A DNA stretch of 64,000 nucleotides from LMUY01 sp965199165 (GTDB lineage: Bacteria; Pseudomonadota; Alphaproteobacteria; Acetobacterales; Acetobacteraceae), in the NCBI GenBank assembly GCA_965199165.1, contig OZ240681.1:3224001-3288000 (forward strand), read 5' to 3'. The stretch's first letter is position 1; the number at the start of each line of letters is the position of its first letter. The position numbers and the translations under genes are program-made. Shown here piece by piece: positions 58,138 to 64,000 of this stretch. The notes beneath the pieces are model-generated. The model did no database searches. It was not told the origin of the DNA and saw nothing but the letters and a program-made list of their open reading frames with translations.

Positions 58138-59207
58138 GCAGTTCCGCCCCATTCCCAACCGAGATCAAACCCTCTCCCTCTGGGAGCGCGCAGGACGGAG
58201 CTGGCCAAGGTTCCGCGGGCGGAAGCCCGGGGAATCCCAGCGGAGAGGAGGGGGATACCGGCACGCAAACGCCCTCGGAGCAGCTGCCGGCGCTACCCTC
58301 ACCCAACCCTCTCCCAGACGGAGGAGGATCTTTGGCGTGGAGCGGACGGCAGGGCAGGGGAGCTCGGGCGCGCAGCCCGCTTGAGCTTGGGCTGCGGCGG
58401 TTCGCCGGGCGGCCGGCGGCTGTGGCCGGGCTGGTGGTGATCGTGATCTTCGTCGCGGTGGCCATCGCCGCGCCGTGGATCACCCCCTACGACCCGGTGC
58501 GGCAATCCTACAGCGTCATCCGGAAGGCGCCGTCCGGCCTGCACTGGTTCGGCACGGACGAGAACGGGCGGGACGTGCTGTCGCGCGTGATGATGGGCGC
58601 GCGCGCGACCATGCTGGCCGGGCTGGTGTCGGTCGGCATCGCGTCCGGCGTGGGCGTGCCGGTGGGCTTGTTGGCCGGGTTCGCCGGCGGCTGGGTGGAC
58701 GCGGTCATCGGGCGGGTGGTGGACGCCATGCTCGCCTGCCCCTTCCTCATCCTGGCCATTGCGCTGGCGGCATTCCTGGGGCCGTCCCTCACCAACGCCA
58801 TGATCGCGATCGGCGTCACGGCCGCGCCGGTGTTCGTCCGCGTCGCCCGGGCGGCGACCATCGATGCGGCGGCCAACGACTATGTCGAGGCGGCGCGGGC
58901 ACTGGGCAACCCGCCTTGGCGGGTCGCGGTGCGCCACGTGCTGCCGAACATCGTGCCGCCGGTGCTGGTGCAGGCGACGCTCGCCATCGCCATGGCCATC
59001 ATCGCGGAGGCGAGCCTCTCCTTCCTGGGGCTGGGGCAGCAGCCACCGCAGCCATCCTGGGGCTCCATGCTCAACGCCGCCCAGCGGTTCCTCACGCAGG
59101 CGCCCTGGCTCGCCATCTTCCCCGGCGCGGCGATCTTCCTCACGGTGCTGGCCTTCAACCTGGTCGGCGACGGGCTCCGCGACGCACTCGATCCCCGGCG
59201 GCGCTAA
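58134..59207 (+). CDS. ABC peptide-type permease (DppC-like) with repeat-derived N-terminus
   Basis: A 357-residue permease from GTG 58134, overlapping the previous stop. The conserved DppC part starts near residue 82 (LELGLRRFAGRPAAVAGLVV) and includes LHWFGTDENGRDVLSRVMMG, the EAA loop YVEAARALGNPPWRVAVRHV and ASLSFLGLGQQPPQPSWGSM. The first roughly 80 residues are low-complexity and come from a palindromic repeat and an insert (KPSPSGSAQDGAG, LPSPNPLPDGGG). No ATG lies between 58134 and the conserved part, so the extension may be translated. The stop codon sits in the first copy of a 23-bp tandem repeat. No ATPase genes follow. Confidence 0.9.
   Translation: MSSSAPFPTEIKPSPSGSAQDGAGQGSAGGSPGNPSGEEGDTGTQTPSEQLPALPSPNPLPDGGGSLAWSGRQGRGARARSPLELGLRRFAGRPAAVAGLVVIVIFVAVAIAAPWITPYDPVRQSYSVIRKAPSGLHWFGTDENGRDVLSRVMMGARATMLAGLVSVGIASGVGVPVGLLAGFAGGWVDAVIGRVVDAMLACPFLILAIALAAFLGPSLTNAMIAIGVTAAPVFVRVARAATIDAAANDYVEAARALGNPPWRVAVRHVLPNIVPPVLVQATLAIAMAIIAEASLSFLGLGQQPPQPSWGSMLNAAQRFLTQAPWLAIFPGAAIFLTVLAFNLVGDGLRDALDPRRR
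58170..58327. repeat. Expanded CCCTCTCCC composite element inside permease gene
   Basis: The left unit starts at 58170 (CCCTCTCCCTCTGGGAG) and the right unit is at 58307-58327 (CCCTCTCCCAGACGGAGGAGG, preceded by CTACCCTCACCCAAC). They correspond to the two halves of the 27500 element but are separated by about 115 bases and have decayed arms. The element is in frame in the 5' part of the second DppC-like gene. Confidence 0.75.
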
Positions 59208-59274
59208 TGGCGCTCGCCCGGCGGCGCTAATGGCGCTCGCCCGGCGGCGCTAATAGCGCTCGCCCGGCGGCGCT
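59195..59274. repeat. 23-bp tandem repeat, three and a half copies
   Basis: The unit begins CCGGCGGCGCTAATGGCGCT and ends CGC. Copies lie at 59195-59217, 59218-59240 and 59241-59263 (the last with one change, TAATAG for TAATGG), plus 11 bases of a fourth. The TAA stop of the DppC-like gene is inside the first copy. The repeat fills half of the 132-bp gap before the alcohol dehydrogenase gene. Confidence 0.95.
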
Positions 59275-59339
59275 GGACGCTGCCCGTTGACCGGGTGCTT
59301 TGCCGGGTGTGTCATCGCGCGGAAGAACGGGAGGACACC

Positions 59340-60395
59340 ATGCAGGCATGGGCGGTGGTCGAGAATGGGGCCGAGCTGAAGCAGATCGAGCTGCCCACGC
59401 CGGAACCGACCGGCAAGCAGGTCCTGCTCGAAGTCACCCATTGCGGCGTCTGCCACTCCGACCTGCATATCTGGGAGGGGTACTATGACATCGGCAGCGG
59501 CAAGCGCATGTCGCTGAAGGACCGCGGCGTCACCCTGCCGCTGGCCATGGGGCACGAGATCGTCGGCCGCGTCATCAAGCTCGGGCCCGACGCGCATGGG
59601 GTCGCGGTCGGCGACCTGCGCATCGTCTTTCCCTGGGTGGGATGCGGCCATTGCGACCGCTGCCTGGCCGAGGAGGACAACATGTGCCTCGAGGGCAGGG
59701 CGCTGGGCGTGTTCCAGAACGGCGGCTATGCCACCCACGTGCTCGCGATGGAGCCGCGCCACCTCGTCGATCCCGGCACGGTCGACCCGGCGCTGGCAGC
59801 GACCTATGCCTGCAGCGGCATCACCGTGTATTCCGCCATCAAGAAGATCATGCCGCTGCCACCTGACGCGCCTGTCGTGTTGGTCGGTGCCGGCGGGCTT
59901 GGGCTGAACGCGATCGCGGTGCTGAAGGCGATGGGGCACCGCGTCATCATCTCCGTCGACGTGAGCGAGGAGAAGCGCGCCGCGGCGACGCAGGCCGGCG
60001 CGACCGCCACGGTTGACGGGTCCGGCGACGGCGTTGCGGAACGGATCATGGCGGCGGCCGGCGGCCCGGTGCGCGCGGTGATCGACCTGGTGAACGGCAC
60101 CGCCACCGCGCGCTTCGCTTTTGCCGCCCTGACCAAGGGTGGCCGGCTGGTGCAAGTGGGACTGTTCGGGGGCGACATGACGGTGATGCTGCCGGTGATG
60201 GCGATGCGCGAGCTGACTGTCGGCGGCAGCTATGTGGGCAACCCGAAGGAGCTGCGCGAACTGGTGGCGCTGGCGCAGGCAGGCACGTTGCAGCCGCTGC
60301 CCTACAGCACCATGCCAATGTCGCAAGCCAACGCCGCGTTGATGCGGCTCAAGGACGGAAAGGTGACCGGCCGGGTCGTCCTGCAGGCGGACTGA
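59340..60395 (+). CDS. Zinc-dependent alcohol dehydrogenase
   Basis: A 351-residue MDR enzyme with catalytic zinc Cys in THCGVCHSDLH, His in AMGHEIVGRV, and the structural zinc cluster CGHCDRCLAEEDNMC. The NAD(P) site is VLVGAGGLGLNAIAVL. Both zinc sites are complete. ATG 59340 follows GAGGACACC. The insertion WEGYYDIGSGKRMSLKDRG before the GHE motif is seen in a subgroup of alphaproteobacterial alcohol dehydrogenases. Substrate unknown. It lies downstream of the second ABC importer on the same strand, separated by a tandem repeat. Confidence 0.92.
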   Translation: MQAWAVVENGAELKQIELPTPEPTGKQVLLEVTHCGVCHSDLHIWEGYYDIGSGKRMSLKDRGVTLPLAMGHEIVGRVIKLGPDAHGVAVGDLRIVFPWVGCGHCDRCLAEEDNMCLEGRALGVFQNGGYATHVLAMEPRHLVDPGTVDPALAATYACSGITVYSAIKKIMPLPPDAPVVLVGAGGLGLNAIAVLKAMGHRVIISVDVSEEKRAAATQAGATATVDGSGDGVAERIMAAAGGPVRAVIDLVNGTATARFAFAALTKGGRLVQVGLFGGDMTVMLPVMAMRELTVGGSYVGNPKELRELVALAQAGTLQPLPYSTMPMSQANAALMRLKDGKVTGRVVLQAD

Positions 60396-60414
60396 CGAGC
60401 TTGAGAGCCGTGCC

Positions 60415-61857
60415 TCAGCCTACCTCGGCGTTCAGCTGGCGCACGGTCTCCTGCACCGCCTTGGGGCTGAACACCGTGTTCGCCGGGGCACCGCTGCCGA
60501 CGCGCAGCAGGGTGGCGAGGAACGTGCGGCCCCAGATCGCCGGTGTTGCACCGTCGATCGCTCGCCAACAGGTCTGCCAACGCTCCTGACGTTCGGGCAG
60601 TCCCATGCGCAGGGCCGTGTCCAGAGCGTCCGCGAGTTCATCGGCGTCATGCGGGTTGACGATCAGCGCGGCACCCAATTGGCGCGCGGCCCCGGCGAAG
60701 CGTGACAGGATCAGCACGCCGGGATCCTGCGGGTCCTGTGCCGCGATGTATTCCTTGGCCACGAGGTTCATGCCGTCCCGCAACGGCGTGACCAACCCGA
60801 CCCGAGCCTCCCGCATGTAGCCGCCCATCGTTGCCCGGGCGCCGGCACGGGCGACGATCCGCAGCGGCGTCCAGTCCGGCTCGCTCCACTCGCTGTTGAT
60901 GGCACCCGCCTCACGGTCCACCCCCTCGCGCAGGGAGCGGTAGGCCTGCACGTCCTGCCGGCTTTGCGCGGCGATCTGCAACATCGTCACGCGGCGCCGC
61001 CAGTCCGGCCGCGTCTCCAACAGGCGGCGGTAGCCCATCAAGCGCTGGAGCAATCCCTTGGTTGGGTCCAGCCGGTCGACACCCAGGACGAGTTTCTGTC
61101 CCTCCAGGCTTCGACGAAGCCGCTCGGTCGGCTGCGCCCGCCACGCCTGCTCGGAAATCCCGGCGAACTCCCGGGCTTCGATCTCCACCGGGAAGGCGCC
61201 CAGCCGAACCCGCCGCCCGGCCACGTGCAACCAACCGCCGGTCAAGCGCGTGGCGCCTGCCAGGCGATGGGCGGCCTCGGCGAAGTTCTCCACGTCGTTC
61301 TGCGTCTGGAACCCGATCAGGTCGGCGCAGATGAGGTCGCGGATCAGCGCCCCGGCCTCCGGCACGCTGGCCAGCATGTCAGCCGAGGGGAAGGGGATGT
61401 GCAGGAAGAAGCCGATCGGCGCGTCCACGCCGCGCGCGCGGAGCATCGCGGGCATCGCCATGAGGTGGTAGTCGTGGACCCACAGGATATCGTTGGGCCG
61501 CAGCAAGGGGGCCAGGCTGGCCGCCATCCGCTCGTTCACCGCGCGGTACACCTGCGCGTTGCGTCGGTCAAAGCTCATCAGCTCAGGCATAGAGTGCAGC
61601 AACGGCCACAGCGTGCTGTTCGAGAACTGATTGTAATACCGGTCGTGCTCATCCCTCGACAGGTCGATCGTGGCGTATTGGACCCCACTATCCTTTGTCG
61701 AGTGGACGGTATGGTCGTCGGATACGTTGCCGCTCCAGCCGAACCACACGCCGCCGCGTTGGCCCATCAGCCCGGCCAGGGCCACCGCGAGGCCTCCGGC
61801 CTGTGCGCCGCCGCCCGGGGTCGGCACGCGGTTAGAGACGACGACGAGACGGTTCAT
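60415..61857 (-). CDS. otsA: Trehalose-6-phosphate synthase
   Basis: A 480-residue GT20 enzyme that joins UDP-glucose and glucose-6-phosphate. Signatures: LVVVSNRVPTPGGGAQAGGL, ILWVHDYHLMAMPAMLR, FFLHIPFPSADML, VLGVDRLDPTKGL and PLRDGMNLVAKEYIAAQ. It is full length for the bacterial form. The start (ATG 61857) overlaps the treY stop (ATGA). otsB, the phosphatase partner, is not in the window; the gene that follows is convergent. Confidence 0.96.
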   Translation of the reverse strand: MNRLVVVSNRVPTPGGGAQAGGLAVALAGLMGQRGGVWFGWSGNVSDDHTVHSTKDSGVQYATIDLSRDEHDRYYNQFSNSTLWPLLHSMPELMSFDRRNAQVYRAVNERMAASLAPLLRPNDILWVHDYHLMAMPAMLRARGVDAPIGFFLHIPFPSADMLASVPEAGALIRDLICADLIGFQTQNDVENFAEAAHRLAGATRLTGGWLHVAGRRVRLGAFPVEIEAREFAGISEQAWRAQPTERLRRSLEGQKLVLGVDRLDPTKGLLQRLMGYRRLLETRPDWRRRVTMLQIAAQSRQDVQAYRSLREGVDREAGAINSEWSEPDWTPLRIVARAGARATMGGYMREARVGLVTPLRDGMNLVAKEYIAAQDPQDPGVLILSRFAGAARQLGAALIVNPHDADELADALDTALRMGLPERQERWQTCWRAIDGATPAIWGRTFLATLLRVGSGAPANTVFSPKAVQETVRQLNAEVG

Positions 61858-64000
61858 CGAACCTCCAGCAGCGCCACCGGGAAAGTGGCCAGTATGTCAG
61901 ACAGCGGCAAGCGTCCCGTCATCTCCTTGCCTGTCGCTTTGTCCGCCGCCAATACGTCAACAGTGCGGCGCGCGATAAAGTTACGTGGCGCAACAATGAA
62001 GGTTCCGTCCCATACGACGGGACTGGGCAGCGGCTGGGTCTCGGCTCCGGCCAGGTAGGCGGGGAGCCGGGTGACGACGGTGATCGCCGCCCGTCCCTCG
62101 AACACCCTGGCAAAGGCAACGACGTTGTCCGCGCGCGGCCCTTCGACACGCAGCGGCACGTAGCTGCCCTCGGTGAACAACCCACCCGACTCGAGCCGAA
62201 GGCGGAGTGCGCGTGCGATCACGGCCTGCTTCACCCGCCCATCCTTCCAATGCGGCAGCAGTGCAGCGGGGGCTTCACCGGCTCCCAGGGATTGCTGCCG
62301 TGCTGCAAAGTCGACCGGGCGGCGATTGTCCGGGTCGACCAGGCTGAAATCCCAGTACTCCGTGCCTTGGTACAGGTCCGGCACGCCCGGCGACGTGATC
62401 CGCAACAGCGCTTGCGACAGAGCGTTGATCGCTCCCGCGGCCGCGATCCGTTCGACGAAGGCGGCGACCTCGTGCAGGACGTGGGCGAGCCGGCCAGGGT
62501 CCATGACCTGGTGCAGGAAATCGCGGCAGGCCGCTTCGTACTCCGTGTTCGGCACGGCCCAGCCGGTGTGGCGCTTGCCCTCCCGCAACGCCTTCTCCTG
62601 CCAGGCGGCGAGCCGCTCCTCCAACGCCGCGACGCCGGCCTGGTCATCGGCCGACAGGCCGAGCGGCCAGGCGCCGACCATGCTCTCGTACAGCATGACC
62701 TCGTCGCAGGCGTCGGGGGCCGGCCCGCCAAGGTCCTTCTTCAGGGGGGCATTCAGCCGGGTCCACCGGCCCAGCGCGGCCTCCCACTCGGACGGCAGCT
62801 GGCTGATCACCGCCAGCCGGGCGCGGGTATCCTCGCCGCGCTTGTGGTCGTGGGTGGCGGTCGCCAGCAGGGCGCGAGGAAACGTCTTGCGGCGCGTTCG
62901 CATGGCGGCATGGAAGGCGGCGGGCGAGATGGCGAACTGCGACGGCTCCGTGCCGACCTCGTTGCGGGAGATCAGCCGGCCATACCGGTAGAAGGTCGTG
63001 TCCTCCACCGACTTGGCCGCCGTCGGAGCGGAGAGCTGCTGGAACTTCACCATCGCGCGCAGCCGTTCCTGCCGCCGGCTGCCTGCCGGCACCTGACGGA
63101 TGCCATCGCCGGACAGCCAGCCGCAGATCAGTTCCAGCAACTCGCGGTCGGTGGGCCGCACGGTGCGGCGCGCGCCGGCTATCGCCCAGTCCATCTCCCG
63201 CTTATCCGTCTCCGACAGGCCGCCCAGCCCGGCGTAGATGCGGTAGACGTGGAAGTGCACCAGGATTTCGACCAGCGTGCGGCGGATCGCGGTCAGCGTG
63301 TAGTCTCGGGTGGACAGGTCCCGCCGGGCGATGCGGTGGATCGCCGTGGCGGTCGCGAACAGCTCGCTCGACAGGCTCTCACGCAGGATTTGCCGCCGGG
63401 CGGCCATGGCTTCGACCTCGAACTCGGCCGGCCGGCCGGTAAGGCTGGTCCAAAGCGCGGTGAGCGGAGCCTCGCCCGCCGGATCGTGCAGCACGGCGGA
63501 TACGTCGTTCATGTAGTCGTAGCCGGTGGTCCCGTCCGTCAGCCACTCGGTGGTCAGCGCCTCCTGCGGGGCCAGGATCTTCTCGATCCAGAGGCCGGCG
63601 CGCTCGTTCCGGAGCTCCGGCGGACGGTGCTCCTGCGCGGCGTCCAGCTGGCGCCGCAGCTTGCGGCAATAGCCACGCGGGTCCGCCAGCCCGTCCACGT
63701 GGTCGATCCGCACGGCGTCGATCAGGCCTTCGGTGTAGAGCCGCAGGATGGTCCGGTGCGTGTCGTCGAACACGTCCGGCACTTCGGCGCGCACGCCGGC
63801 CAGACCGTTCACGTCGAAGAACCGCCGCCAGTTGATCTCGTCCGTCGCGGCGCGCCACCAGGACAGGCGGTAGTTCTGCCGCTCCAGCAGGCGGTGCAGC
63901 CGGTCGCGCCCGGCCTCGACCGCCGGGTCGTAGTCACGCAGGCATTCCGCGATGGGCTGCGCCAGGTCGGCCGAGCGCAGGCTTGCCCGGGCGGCTGCGG
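61854..64000 (-). CDS. treY: Maltooligosyl trehalose synthase, partial (5' end outside)
   Basis: The frame is open to the last base, so at least 714 C-terminal residues are present and the start is beyond the window. The phrases YRLSWWRAATDEINWRRFFD just before the GTG at 63812, DAVRIDHVDGLADPRGYCRK (GH13 nucleophile Asp), LWIEKILAPQEAL (acid/base Glu) and GVPDLYQGTEYWDFSLVDPD identify TreY, which converts the reducing end of maltodextrins to a trehalose linkage. TreZ and other glycogen genes are expected upstream. Its stop overlaps the otsA start, placing two trehalose routes in one transcript. Confidence 0.96.
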   Translation of the reverse strand, partial: AAARASLRSADLAQPIAECLRDYDPAVEAGRDRLHRLLERQNYRLSWWRAATDEINWRRFFDVNGLAGVRAEVPDVFDDTHRTILRLYTEGLIDAVRIDHVDGLADPRGYCRKLRRQLDAAQEHRPPELRNERAGLWIEKILAPQEALTTEWLTDGTTGYDYMNDVSAVLHDPAGEAPLTALWTSLTGRPAEFEVEAMAARRQILRESLSSELFATATAIHRIARRDLSTRDYTLTAIRRTLVEILVHFHVYRIYAGLGGLSETDKREMDWAIAGARRTVRPTDRELLELICGWLSGDGIRQVPAGSRRQERLRAMVKFQQLSAPTAAKSVEDTTFYRYGRLISRNEVGTEPSQFAISPAAFHAAMRTRRKTFPRALLATATHDHKRGEDTRARLAVISQLPSEWEAALGRWTRLNAPLKKDLGGPAPDACDEVMLYESMVGAWPLGLSADDQAGVAALEERLAAWQEKALREGKRHTGWAVPNTEYEAACRDFLHQVMDPGRLAHVLHEVAAFVERIAAAGAINALSQALLRITSPGVPDLYQGTEYWDFSLVDPDNRRPVDFAARQQSLGAGEAPAALLPHWKDGRVKQAVIARALRLRLESGGLFTEGSYVPLRVEGPRADNVVAFARVFEGRAAITVVTRLPAYLAGAETQPLPSPVVWDGTFIVAPRNFIARRTVDVLAADKATGKEMTGRLPLSDILATFPVALLEVR

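Noticed and set aside
27500..58327. Spaced palindromes considered as a CRISPR array or insertion-sequence ends
   Set aside because: The copies are scattered over 50 kb, there are no regular spacers, no cas genes, and no transposase or target-site duplications flanking them.
59208..59339. Tandem repeat considered as an attachment site or replication iteron cluster
   Set aside because: There is no integrase, rep gene or AT-rich unwinding region nearby, and the unit begins within a coding sequence, more consistent with local duplication.

Overview
The window reads as one stretch of chromosome from a very GC-rich alphaproteobacterium, most likely in or near the Acetobacteraceae/Rhodospirillales. 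The evidence is the uniformly high GC in third codon positions, the eukaryote-like NADP-isocitrate dehydrogenase, a DUF2312/GapR nucleoid protein, an NDUFS4-like complex I accessory subunit, and KaiBC genes joined to a histidine kinase without KaiA. The family assignment is an inference from gene content only. I find no rRNA, tRNA, CRISPR array, transposase, integrase or prophage gene. Coding density is very high: no gap between genes exceeds about 210 bases, and many neighbours overlap by 4 bases (ATGA/GTGA), implying translational coupling.

Layout. 1-3.75 kb: end of an AmpG-like permease, then a leftward hybrid histidine kinase coupled to a nucleoside deoxyribosyltransferase-like gene. 3.9-5.1 kb: icd. 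5.2-10.4 kb: a glycan-modification block (GT8-like glycosyltransferase, sulfotransferase-like protein, and a 1041-residue TPR/double-glycosyltransferase protein); its first two genes look more A/T-rich than the rest. 10.5-18.9 kb: rpmG, a divergent PEP-carboxylase-like protein, a DUF445 membrane protein, a flavin-dependent monooxygenase and a two-domain M16 peptidase. 18.9-22.9 kb: kaiC-kaiB-kaiB-hybrid kinase operon, all junctions overlapping. 23.1-30.7 kb: MdtABC-like tripartite efflux genes without an outer-membrane component. 30.7-37.2 kb: gapR, M20 amidohydrolase, an SLT/DUF1028/dienelactone-hydrolase group, a symporter and ada. 37.3-39.7 kb: SDR, single-domain response regulator, EAL phosphodiesterase. 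39.8-44.6 kb: nucleotidyltransferase, PhyH dioxygenase and class II aldolase, followed by secD-secF. 44.7-51.8 kb: degenerate PIG-L protein, two amidohydrolases and a peptide-type ABC importer lacking ATPases. 51.8-55.6 kb: quinone-oxidoreductase-like gene, NDUFS4-like gene, a GNAT-MazG fusion and a tartrate-dehydrogenase-like gene. 55.7-60.4 kb: a second ABC importer without ATPases and a zinc alcohol dehydrogenase. 60.4-64 kb: otsA and treY (trehalose), treY cut by the window end.

How parts work together. The most system-like locus is kaiC-kaiB-kaiB-kinase, a plausible KaiA-less timer or phosphorylation switch with its own output kinase. The two ABC importers sit beside amidohydrolases and dehydrogenases, suggesting uptake followed by hydrolysis or oxidation of amide or acid substrates. 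A family of CCCTCTCCC/GGGAGAGGG palindromes occurs at eight places. Five lie between genes, often just after stop codons; three lie inside open frames and supply protein tails or linkers. These invaded proteins, the GNAT-MazG fusion and the PEPC-like protein with altered active-site motifs are the main curiosities beyond ordinary housekeeping content.
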